Part shown: positions 17,431 to 24,789 of the stretch, piece by piece | How the letters are laid out: each line of letters opens with the position of its first letter | How positions within the stretch are numbered: position 1 is the first letter of the stretch | Assembly (NCBI RefSeq): GCF_900110275.1 | Contig: NZ_FODC01000001.1 | Coordinates: 1,155,198-1,219,197, forward strand | Direction of reading: 5' to 3' | Length of the DNA stretch: 64,000 nucleotides | Origin: Duganella sp. CF517 | GTDB lineage: Bacteria; Pseudomonadota; Gammaproteobacteria; Burkholderiales; Burkholderiaceae_D | Made by a program: the position numbers and the translations under genes | Notes under the pieces: generated by a model | Database searches by the model: none | Told to the model about the DNA's origin: nothing | The model's input: the letters and a program-made list of their open reading frames with translations, nothing else

Positions 17431-18918
17431 TCAGCTATTGGTCGACTGCGGAAGCTCCGCGACCAGTCGGAGGGAAACGGACAGCTCATCGAGCTGGAAA
17501 TGCGGGCGCAGGAAGGACACGGCGCGGTACACGCCGGGACGCCCCGCCACCTCGTGCACTTGGACCGAGGCCTCGCGCAACGGGAACTGCGCCTTCTGTT
17601 CCTGGCTGGCGTTATCGTCCAGCAGAACGTATCGCATCAGCCAGCGGTTGAGGAAATCCTCGACGTTCGAGGCCGAGGCGAAGCTGCCGACTTTGTCGCG
17701 CATCATGGCCTTCATGTAGTGGGCGATGCGCGACACGGCGAAGATGTACTGCAGCTGCGACGACAACACGGCGTTGGCGTTGGCCGCCTCCGAGCTGTAT
17801 TTCTTCGCCTTCTGCGCCGACTGCGCGCCGAAGAAGGCGGCGTACGAGGTGTTCTTGCAGTGCACCAGCGAGATGAATCCGAGATCGCTCAGCTCCTTCT
17901 CGCGGCGGTCGGTGATGGCCACCTCGGTCGGACATTTGAGCGCCACCTCGCCGTCGTCGGTTTTGAAGGTGTGCGTGGGCAGGTCGTCCACCAGGCCGCC
18001 GCCCTCGACGCCGCGGATCGCCGCGCACCAGCCGAAATCGTCGAACGCCTTGGTCAGCTTGGCGCCGAAGGCATAGGCGGCGTTACACCACAGGTACTTC
18101 TGGTGATCGGTGCCGTCCACCTCCTCGACGAAGTTGAAGCCCTCGACCGTGGTGCCGTCGACCGGATTGAATGGCAGGCGCCCCAGGAAGCGCGGCAACG
18201 CCAGGCCGACGTAGCGCGAGTCCTCCGATTCGCGGAAGGCCTTCCACTTGGCGTATTCCACGGTGTCGAACACCTTGGACAGGTCGCGCGGCTTGCCCAG
18301 GTCTCCGTAGGTCTCCAGCCCGAACAACTCGGGGCCGGCGGAGGCGATGAACGGCGCGTGCGACGCCGCCGCCACGTGCGACATCTGCTCGATGAAGTAC
18401 ATGTCTTCCGGCTGGCGCGAGATTTCGAAGTCGCCCAGCAGCGCCGCATAGGGCGCGCCGCCGAAGGTTCCGAACTCCTCTTCGTAGACTTTCTTGAACA
18501 TCGAGCTCTGGTCGAACTCCAGCGCGGACTGGAAGTCCTTGACCAGTTCCCGTTTGGTGGCGTTGAGCATGCGGATCTTGAGGCCCTGGCCGGTATTGGA
18601 GTTCTGGACCAGGTAGTGCAGGCCGGTCCAGCTCTGTTCGAGCTTCTGGAACGCCGGCGCGTGCATGATGGCGCTCAACTGGCTGGAAATCAGCCGGTCG
18701 ATTTCCGCCACGCGCGCATCGATCGTCGCCGACAGGTTGTTCGACATGACCACCGTTCCGTCCAGCACCTGGCTGACCAGTTCCGAGATGATGTCCTTGG
18801 CGCGCTCGTGTTCCACCGTCGACTTGGCGACCTTGCTTTGCTCGACGATCTGGTCCAGCAGGTTGACGTCTTCGGTCGTGACGGCGGCTTCCTGCAGCGG
18901 GTTGATTTGTGCCGGCAT
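17431..18918 (-). CDS. tssC: Type VI secretion sheath large subunit TssC
   Basis: The 495-residue sheath protein (VipB/ImpD family) includes the conserved block SMFKKVYEEEFGTFGGAPYA and the C-terminal FLRPHFQLDELSVSLRLVAELP. With TssB it forms the contractile sheath in the cytoplasm. The start lies 1 bp beyond the tssB stop, showing coupled expression of the two sheath subunits in the order tssB-tssC. Confidence 0.97.
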   Translation of the reverse strand: MPAQINPLQEAAVTTEDVNLLDQIVEQSKVAKSTVEHERAKDIISELVSQVLDGTVVMSNNLSATIDARVAEIDRLISSQLSAIMHAPAFQKLEQSWTGLHYLVQNSNTGQGLKIRMLNATKRELVKDFQSALEFDQSSMFKKVYEEEFGTFGGAPYAALLGDFEISRQPEDMYFIEQMSHVAAASHAPFIASAGPELFGLETYGDLGKPRDLSKVFDTVEYAKWKAFRESEDSRYVGLALPRFLGRLPFNPVDGTTVEGFNFVEEVDGTDHQKYLWCNAAYAFGAKLTKAFDDFGWCAAIRGVEGGGLVDDLPTHTFKTDDGEVALKCPTEVAITDRREKELSDLGFISLVHCKNTSYAAFFGAQSAQKAKKYSSEAANANAVLSSQLQYIFAVSRIAHYMKAMMRDKVGSFASASNVEDFLNRWLMRYVLLDDNASQEQKAQFPLREASVQVHEVAGRPGVYRAVSFLRPHFQLDELSVSLRLVAELPQSTNS

Positions 18919-18919
18919 G

Positions 18920-19429
18920 TCAGTCTCCCTTCGCCGGCTTGGCCGATTTAAGCGTCGCCAGCTTGTCGGTGCTGCTCAGGACCTCGCTCAGGATGTCCTC
19001 CAGCTTGTCGTTGCCTGCCAGTTTGTTGCGCAGGTCCGCCAGCTTGCCGCGTGCCTCGAGCAGGCGGCTGAGCGGCTCGACCTGGCGCACCACGGCTTCC
19101 GGCCGGAAGTCCGACATCGCCTTGAAGTGCAGTTCCACATTGAAGCTGGTATCGTCGCCGGCCAGCTGGTTGGGCACCTTGAAGCGCGCGACCGGCTCGA
19201 CGCCGCTCAGCACTTCATCGAAGTTGTCGCTGTCGATGCCGACGAACTTGCGGTCCTTCAGGCGCTTCTTCTCCACCTCCGAGTTGCCGCCGAAATCACC
19301 GACGACGCCGACCACGAAGGGCAGTTCCTTGTTTTCCATCGCGTCGCCGATCTCCACGTCGTACGTCATCTGCACGCGCGGTGGACGCACTTTGGTCAGG
19401 CGCTTTTGGACACTGTCACCATTTGCCAT
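18920..19429 (-). CDS. tssB: Type VI secretion sheath small subunit TssB
   Basis: The 169-residue VipA/ImpB-type protein begins MANGDSVQKRLTKVRPPRVQ and includes the family motif ELPFVVGVVGDFGG. It pairs with TssC to build the contractile sheath and contributes the helix recognised by ClpV. The start is the ATG of MANGDSV; the much longer open frame upstream reads across the TPR lipoprotein gene in another phase and is not real. Confidence 0.96.
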   Translation of the reverse strand: MANGDSVQKRLTKVRPPRVQMTYDVEIGDAMENKELPFVVGVVGDFGGNSEVEKKRLKDRKFVGIDSDNFDEVLSGVEPVARFKVPNQLAGDDTSFNVELHFKAMSDFRPEAVVRQVEPLSRLLEARGKLADLRNKLAGNDKLEDILSEVLSSTDKLATLKSAKPAKGD

Positions 19430-19464
19430 ACAAACTCCATCAAAAAGGGAACGAGGAAAACGGC

Positions 19465-20073
19465 TTACTTCAAGCCGCCGAAAGGATCGCTGCTGTTGCT
19501 CTGGCTGTTGGTCTGGCTGTTGGTCTGGTTGTTGGTCTTTGCCGGCGCCGTGGCGGTGGCCTTCTTGGCTGGAGCGGGTTTGCGCGCAGCCGCCGACGAG
19601 GGCACCAGCACGTCCTCGCCCAGGCTCCCGCGCAGCAGTTTGGCCAGCTCCTGCGCCTCCGAACGCAGCGAGCCATTCAGGTTGTTTTGGCGGCTCAGGT
19701 CCGACAGCGCCTTGGTCGACAGACGCAGGCCGCTGACGGCGACGATGCTGTTGCCAAGTTTGTCGTTCGGGTCGCGCTGCAGCGCCTCCAGCGCATTGGT
19801 GATCGCCTCGCCGTAGCTGGCGCGGTCGAATTTGATTTGCGCCATATGCAGCCAGGGCGCCTTCTCGGCGGGATAGTTGGTGGCGGCGGCCTTCAGGATT
19901 CCCTGAGCCCTGTCGCTTTCGCCGGCGCTCAGCGCGGCGCCGGCCTCGGTCAGCGCCTGCTCCAGCGTGGATGCCTGCGATTTCTTGTTGCGGACCATGT
20001 CGCCATCGGTCGCACAGCCGGACAACAGGATCAGGCTCGCCACGCAGGGCAACCATGTTCTTGCGATGTTCAT
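19465..20073 (-). CDS. TPR-containing lipoprotein heading the tssB operon
   Basis: The 202-residue protein has a lipoprotein signal peptide with lipobox LLSGC (Cys20). A TPR-like region follows (about residues 40-125: EAGAALSAGESDRAQGILKAAATNYP, then SYGEAITNALEALQRDP). The C-terminal third is low-complexity, with Ala/Lys/Pro and then Asn/Gln/Thr/Ser repeats, ending DPFGGLK. A good ribosome site (AAGGAG) precedes the ATG. It lies 35 bp upstream of tssB and is divergent from tssJ, so it is a T6SS-associated gene. Its role is not established; scaffolding at the outer membrane or with the membrane complex is possible. Confidence 0.8.
   Translation of the reverse strand: MNIARTWLPCVASLILLSGCATDGDMVRNKKSQASTLEQALTEAGAALSAGESDRAQGILKAAATNYPAEKAPWLHMAQIKFDRASYGEAITNALEALQRDPNDKLGNSIVAVSGLRLSTKALSDLSRQNNLNGSLRSEAQELAKLLRGSLGEDVLVPSSAAARKPAPAKKATATAPAKTNNQTNSQTNSQSNSSDPFGGLK
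19501..19536 (-). repeat. Three tandem 12-bp repeats inside the lipoprotein gene
   Basis: The unit CTGGCTGTTGGT occurs at 19501-19512 and 19513-19524, with a one-mismatch copy at 19525-19536. It encodes the repeated Thr-Asn-Ser-Gln tetrapeptide. Because the unit is a multiple of three, copy-number change would alter tail length without frameshift. Confidence 0.85.
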
Positions 20074-20240
20074 CACTCTCTCCTTGTTTGCGAAACCAGA
20101 TACGAGAGAGCCATTATTCATGAACGGTGGCAGCACTAGTTGCGTCTAATCAATTACTCATCCCCTTCCAAATTGCTTGCGCCGCCGCAAATTCAATCGA
20201 TGCCGCTTTCGTTCTAATGCATGGATCGTCTGGAGAAAAC

Positions 20241-20825
20241 ATGAACGGAACAACTATGATCGTGATAGCGGGCTTACTGGCCCTCCAAGGCTGCGCGGCC
20301 GGTTCCATCGCCGGCGCGGCGCTGCAACTGGCCGGCGTCCAAAAGCCGCCGGAGCTGCCCGACGCGCAAAAGCCGCCGCGCACTGTGGCGATCCGGCTGC
20401 ACGCGGCGCAGAACCTCAACGCCGGCAAGGGGGAGCAGCCGATGGCGCTGACGACGCGGATTTACAAGCTGCGCCAGACCGCCACCTTCCAGCAAATGAA
20501 CTTCAACGCCTTCCTCAACGCGCAGACCGAACGCGAACTGCTCGGCAACGACCTGCTGGAAGTCAAAGAGGTGACGCTGATACCCGGCCAGCGCTACGAG
20601 GTCGCCGAGAAGGTCACGCGCGAGGCATATTTCATCGGCGTCGTCGCCTTGTTCCAGGCGCCGGCCGAGCAACGCTGGCGCCTGTCGTTCGCAGCCGCCG
20701 ACGCCGAAAAATCCGGCATCACCGTTGGCTTGCATGCCTGCGCGATGAGCCTCGGCGCCGGCGCCCTTGCGACAACGGCCGTCAATCAAACCGGCAAGCC
20801 CCTGGCGGCGGTACGCTGCCAATAA
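20241..20825 (+). CDS. tssJ: Type VI secretion outer-membrane lipoprotein TssJ
   Basis: The 194-residue product has a lipoprotein signal with lipobox LALQGC (Cys18). It then has the TssJ core: RTVAIRLHAAQNLNAGKGEQPMALTTRIYKLRQ and the late strands YFIGVVALFQAPAEQRWRLSF. TssJ anchors the TssM periplasmic domain to the outer membrane. The start is the ATG preceded by GGAG (about 20232). It is divergent from the tssB operon across about 170 bp and is followed by tssK. A Cys-containing tail after the core (LHACAMSLGAGALATTAVNQTG) is longer than in many TssJ proteins. Confidence 0.92.
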   Translation: MNGTTMIVIAGLLALQGCAAGSIAGAALQLAGVQKPPELPDAQKPPRTVAIRLHAAQNLNAGKGEQPMALTTRIYKLRQTATFQQMNFNAFLNAQTERELLGNDLLEVKEVTLIPGQRYEVAEKVTREAYFIGVVALFQAPAEQRWRLSFAAADAEKSGITVGLHACAMSLGAGALATTAVNQTGKPLAAVRCQ

Positions 20826-20839
20826 CCGAAGGAGTCGAC

Positions 20840-22198
20840 ATGAGCATTCCATCCAAGGTCCTGTGGGGAGAAGGCGTATTCCTGCGCCCCCAGCACTTCC
20901 AGCAGCAGGACCAGTATCACGAGGCGCGGCTGCACCAGACCGCGCGGGCGCTGCATCCGTACTTGTGGGGCGTGCGCCGCATCGAATGGGATCATGATGC
21001 GCTGAAGGCCGATCGTCTGCGCCTGCAGGCGCTGTCCATCATCTTCCAGGATGGCGAAATCGTCGACGCGCCATCGAGCGAACCGCTGCCGGTGGCGATC
21101 GATTTGTCCACCCTGCCGCCAAGCCTGCAGGAGGTGACCTGGTATGCCGCCCTGCCCGCGCTGGCGCCCGCCGGCGGCAACGCGGCGCCGAACGGTCCGC
21201 AAAAGGATGAACAGCAGGCGGGTGCCCGCTATCGCGAAACGACCAGTGAAACGCCGGATCTGTACACGCGCGCCGTCAGCGCGGAAGTCAGCTACCTGAA
21301 GAAATCGGTGCGATTGGTATCGGACCAGGAGCCGCTCGGCGCGTACGACTGCGTGCCGGTGATACGGCTGCGCCGCCTGGTGACGGGCGGATTCGAACCC
21401 GATCCTTCGTTTATCCCGCCGGGCCTGTCGATCGCCAGCGCCCCGGCGCTGAAAGCGATGCTGGACCGGTTGATGGACGCCTTGCAGGCCAAGGTGCAGT
21501 CCTTGCAGGGACACATGCGCGAGCCCAGCCGCAACGTCATCGAGTTCCGCTCCGGCGACGTCTCGTCTTTTTGGCTGCTGCATACGGTCAGCACTTCGGC
21601 CGCGTCGTTGATGCACTACGTGCGCAATCCCGAGCTGCATCCGGAACGTCTGTTCGAATCGCTGCTTGGACTGGCCGGCGCCCTGATGACCTACTCGAAA
21701 CAGTACTCGCTGGTCCACCTGCCCTGCTACCGCCATGACGACATGGCGGCATGCTTCTCCGGGATCGATGACATCATCCGCGACCTGCTCGATACCGTGA
21801 TCTCGACCAAATACTTCTCGATCGCGCTGTCGGAAGAAAAGCCGAGCTACCACCTGGGCAAGCTCGATTCCGGAAAAATCGACCAGCGCACCACGCTTTA
21901 CCTGGCCGTCAGCGCCTCGCTGTCGGCGCTGGAGCTGGTGGAAATCGTGCCGCTGCGCGTCAAGGCGGGCGCGCCGGACGACGTCGAAAAATGCGTGCTG
22001 ACGGCCATGCCCGGGGTGAAAATCATCCACGCGCCGCAGGTGCCGGCGGCGATCCCGGTACAGCCGGACACCTACTACTTTGCGCTGGAAAGCAAAGGCA
22101 TGTTGTATGAACAAATGCTCAAGGCGCAGTCGATCTCGATCTATGTACCGAGCGGCATACGCGACCTGCGCATCAACCTGATCGCGGTGACGGCATGA
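20840..22198 (+). CDS. tssK: Type VI secretion baseplate protein TssK
   Basis: The 452-residue protein opens with the TssK signature VLWGEGVFLRPQHFQQQDQYHE and continues with typical blocks such as DLSTLPPSLQEVTWYAALP and KSVRLVSDQEPLG. TssK links the baseplate to the TssL/TssM inner-membrane complex. A GGAG ribosome site lies before the ATG. The stop overlaps the tssL start (ATGA). Confidence 0.96.
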   Translation: MSIPSKVLWGEGVFLRPQHFQQQDQYHEARLHQTARALHPYLWGVRRIEWDHDALKADRLRLQALSIIFQDGEIVDAPSSEPLPVAIDLSTLPPSLQEVTWYAALPALAPAGGNAAPNGPQKDEQQAGARYRETTSETPDLYTRAVSAEVSYLKKSVRLVSDQEPLGAYDCVPVIRLRRLVTGGFEPDPSFIPPGLSIASAPALKAMLDRLMDALQAKVQSLQGHMREPSRNVIEFRSGDVSSFWLLHTVSTSAASLMHYVRNPELHPERLFESLLGLAGALMTYSKQYSLVHLPCYRHDDMAACFSGIDDIIRDLLDTVISTKYFSIALSEEKPSYHLGKLDSGKIDQRTTLYLAVSASLSALELVEIVPLRVKAGAPDDVEKCVLTAMPGVKIIHAPQVPAAIPVQPDTYYFALESKGMLYEQMLKAQSISIYVPSGIRDLRINLIAVTA

Positions 22199-22977
22199 CG
22201 CCCCAAGTCGAACGCCGCGCGATCCCGACGCTGATGGGCGGCCAGCGTCGGCAGATGCAGCCGGGCTACGGCCATGTGCAAACCCTGCTCGACCTGCTAC
22301 AGGAGGGCTTCTATCTGCTGTTCATGCTCAAGAACGGCAGCGCGCCGCCGGGCGAAGCGGCCTTCCTCGACACCATCACCGCCTACCTGGCGGAATTCGA
22401 CAGCGAGGCGCGCAAGCTGCGCGCGCAAGGCGAAGATATCGACGACGCCAAGTACGCGTTCTGCGCCGCCCTCGACGAGATCATCCTGGGGTCGCAGTTC
22501 CCGATGCGTTTCGCGTGGGAGCGCCGTCCGCTGCAACTGGTGATCTTTGGCGACCAGCTGGCCGGCGAACACTTCTTCGACCGTCTGGAAGCGCTGCGCA
22601 GCACCGGCGGCGCGCGGCTGCCGGCGTTGCAGGTGTTCCATATGTGTTTGCTGATCGGCTTTCGCGGCAAATACGCGCTCGACGCCGCCGACAGGCTGGC
22701 GTACATGACCGCGCGCCTCGGCGACGAGATTGCGCATATCCAGGGCAAAAGCAAGGGCTTCGCGCCGCAGGCCGAGCGCCCCGACCAAATCGTCAACAAG
22801 CTGCGTAGCAATACGCCATTGTGGGCACTGTGCGCGCTGTTCGCGGTAATCGGCCTGGCGGCCTATATCGGGTTGGAGTCGTCGCTGTCGCACGACACGC
22901 AGGACACGCTGGCGGCCTACTCGGATCTGGTCAAGCTGGCGCCAAGGCCGGCGTATGTGACGATCACGCTGCCCTGA
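22195..22977 (+). CDS. tssL: Type VI secretion membrane protein TssL (DotU/IcmH), short form
   Basis: The 260-residue DotU-family protein has a cytoplasmic helical domain with the conserved YAFCAALDEIILGSQFPMRFAW and FFDRLEAL segments. A single C-terminal transmembrane helix (about 215-233, LWALCALFAVIGLAAYIGL) follows. It lacks the C-terminal OmpA-like peptidoglycan-binding domain found in evolved TssL forms. A separate OmpA-domain gene lies directly downstream on the other strand and may provide that function in trans. The stop codon lies inside an intrinsic terminator. Confidence 0.94.
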   Translation: MTPQVERRAIPTLMGGQRRQMQPGYGHVQTLLDLLQEGFYLLFMLKNGSAPPGEAAFLDTITAYLAEFDSEARKLRAQGEDIDDAKYAFCAALDEIILGSQFPMRFAWERRPLQLVIFGDQLAGEHFFDRLEALRSTGGARLPALQVFHMCLLIGFRGKYALDAADRLAYMTARLGDEIAHIQGKSKGFAPQAERPDQIVNKLRSNTPLWALCALFAVIGLAAYIGLESSLSHDTQDTLAAYSDLVKLAPRPAYVTITLP

Positions 22978-22995
22978 ACGGGCAGCGTTTTTTTT
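22966..22995 (+). terminator. Intrinsic terminator of the tssJKL operon
   Basis: A perfect 9-bp stem (ACGCTGCCC at 22966-22974 with GGGCAGCGT at 22980-22988), a 5-base loop holding the tssL stop codon, and an eight-T run (22988-22995) form a textbook terminator. The T run touches the end of the convergent ompA gene. Confidence 0.9.
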
Positions 22996-23782
22996 ACTGG
23001 GCGATGCGGAATTCGATACGACGGTTGCGCGCGCGGCCGTCGGCGCTGCTGTTCTCGGCCACAGGCCGGTCCGGTCCCTGCCCCGACACCATCACCATAT
23101 CCTGGCTGATGCCCTTCTCTGCCAGGTAGCTGCGCACCGCCTGCGCCCGCGCGTGGCTCAAGGCCAGGTTGCTGTCGCGCAGACCGACATTGTCGGTGTG
23201 CCCGATCACCTCCACCTTTTTGCCCTTCACCTTCTGCATCGCCGCCGCCATCTCGTCCAGGATGGCCTTCCCGGAGTCGGTCAGCGTCGCCTTGCCGCTT
23301 TCGAATTCGATGATGCGCTTAGCCAAGGTCGCGTCGAGCAGGTTCTGTTCCGCCGCGCTCACCCGCAGGCCGTTGTTGACCGTGTAACTGGGATTGAGGC
23401 TGGTGGCGAAGTCGCTGGCGATCTGCTGGCGCTGCGCCTCGTTGGCGACCTCGCCGCGCAGGGTGACGTTGGTGCCGTCGATCTTGATTTCACCCTTGCT
23501 GATCAACTTCAGATTGGGGCCGATCAGTTTTTGCACGTAGCCGTTCCAGTTGGGCGGCAGCGACACCGGCGCGATCGACACCTGGTCGACCACGCGCTCG
23601 GCGCCATACAGCTCCCGCACGCGCGCCAGCATGGCCGCCTTGCTGGCCTCGTCCGGCACCGAGCCGCTGACCAGCACCTGGCCGGGCCTGGGCGACGCCG
23701 GCGCGGGCACTTGCGCCGCGCAGTAGATCGATGTCGATAACAATGCCGGCATCACCGCCGGCCAGATGGTCCGCTGGCGCAT
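22994..23782 (-). CDS. OmpA-family protein with BON-like repeats, T6SS-linked
   Basis: The 262-residue protein has an N-terminal export signal. Two BON-like segments follow (VSGSVPDEASKAAMLARVRELYG and LRGEVANEAQRQQIASDFA). The C-terminal OmpA domain (about 150-262) has VEVIGHTDNVG, NLALSHARAQAVRSYL and ADGRARNRRIEF, the residues that hold meso-diaminopimelate of peptidoglycan. Located between tssL and tagF, it probably anchors the T6SS membrane complex to the cell wall, in place of the domain missing from TssL. That assignment is inferred from position and domain. Confidence 0.88.
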   Translation of the reverse strand: MRQRTIWPAVMPALLSTSIYCAAQVPAPASPRPGQVLVSGSVPDEASKAAMLARVRELYGAERVVDQVSIAPVSLPPNWNGYVQKLIGPNLKLISKGEIKIDGTNVTLRGEVANEAQRQQIASDFATSLNPSYTVNNGLRVSAAEQNLLDATLAKRIIEFESGKATLTDSGKAILDEMAAAMQKVKGKKVEVIGHTDNVGLRDSNLALSHARAQAVRSYLAEKGISQDMVMVSGQGPDRPVAENSSADGRARNRRIEFRIAQ

Positions 23783-23820
23783 CGAAAAGCTCCTCTTTGG
23801 ATGGAATCGAAGTATAAGAA

Positions 23821-24789
23821 TCAGACGAAAGTCTCGTGGAACAGCGCCTGCACGGAACGCAGCGACAACTGGCCCTGTTCCAGATAGGCCGACAGCTTTT
23901 GCACCCGCGCATCGCTGACGATCAGTTCATCGACCCAACCGGAATAATCGAAGTTGATCTGATGGTCGGCGGCGCACGCCGGATCGATGATGGCCTGCAG
24001 CGTTTCCGGGGCGGCGCCGCCGAAGCCGATCACCAGCGACGGCTGCTCGCGGATATCGGCCACGAATATGCACAGTTCGAAATCCGCCTGATGCAGGAAA
24101 GGCGCGATCAGGTCCAGCCAGAATGCGGCAACCAGGTAGCGCTGGCGGGCAGCCTGCGGCAGCGGCAGCGCCAGGCTTTTCTCCAGCCGCGCCTCGGCGC
24201 TGCGCCGCACCGGCTGAAGCAGCAGCCCGATCGCCAGTATCATGCGGCGCGCCGAATCGCGGCCCAGCATCGCCTCCAGGCTGGCGACGCTGTGGCGATC
24301 GAGGAAATCGACGAACGCGATTTCATGTTCGGCGGCGCCGGGTTCGATATCGAAGGTGGTGGCCGCTAGCACCTGCAGCGCGGGGTCCGGATCGGCCGCA
24401 TCCAGCACATCGCCCGCCAGGTGTTCCAGCTCGTTCCACAGCGGCGCCAGAACCACGGGGCTCAGCGCGAGGAAGGTGCGCGGCGACTCGACCTCGATGG
24501 CCGTCATGCTCAGGAACGGGTAGCGCCGCTGGGAGGCGTCGCTGCTGGCCGCCAGATGGCCGGCGATCGCGCGTCTGCTGCGCGTGCCGACGAAAGCGAA
24601 CTGCAACGGGCGCATCGCGTCGTAATTGATTTTCCAGCGCGGATCGGTACTTAACAGGTTCATCACCTCCGCCAGCCAGCCGTCAAGCAGATTGGCCAGC
24701 GCCAGGTTACTGGTCGCCTTGATAAAGTCCCCCCGGGATGGAAGCTTGCCGAAGTAGCCGATGCGTACATTCTGTGGGAGGCGTTTCAT
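23821..24789 (-). CDS. tagF: Type VI secretion-associated protein TagF
   Basis: The 322-residue product has the TagF/ImpM domain at its N-terminus: VRIGYFGKLPSRGDFIK, LLDGWLAEVM, and FAFVGTRSRRAIAGHLAASSDASQRRYPF. TagF in other bacteria is a post-translational negative regulator of T6SS assembly. The partner PpkA/PppA/Fha genes are absent from this window. The start overlaps the tssM stop (ATGA). The very long upstream frame is a shadow of tssM. Confidence 0.9.
   Translation of the reverse strand: MKRLPQNVRIGYFGKLPSRGDFIKATSNLALANLLDGWLAEVMNLLSTDPRWKINYDAMRPLQFAFVGTRSRRAIAGHLAASSDASQRRYPFLSMTAIEVESPRTFLALSPVVLAPLWNELEHLAGDVLDAADPDPALQVLAATTFDIEPGAAEHEIAFVDFLDRHSVASLEAMLGRDSARRMILAIGLLLQPVRRSAEARLEKSLALPLPQAARQRYLVAAFWLDLIAPFLHQADFELCIFVADIREQPSLVIGFGGAAPETLQAIIDPACAADHQINFDYSGWVDELIVSDARVQKLSAYLEQGQLSLRSVQALFHETFV

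Noticed and set aside
20128..20143. Possible sigma-54 -24/-12 promoter (TGGCAG...TTGC) ahead of tssJ
   Set aside because: The distance between the GG and GC elements is 11 bases where 10 are required, and no sigma-54 activator gene of the VasH type is in the window.
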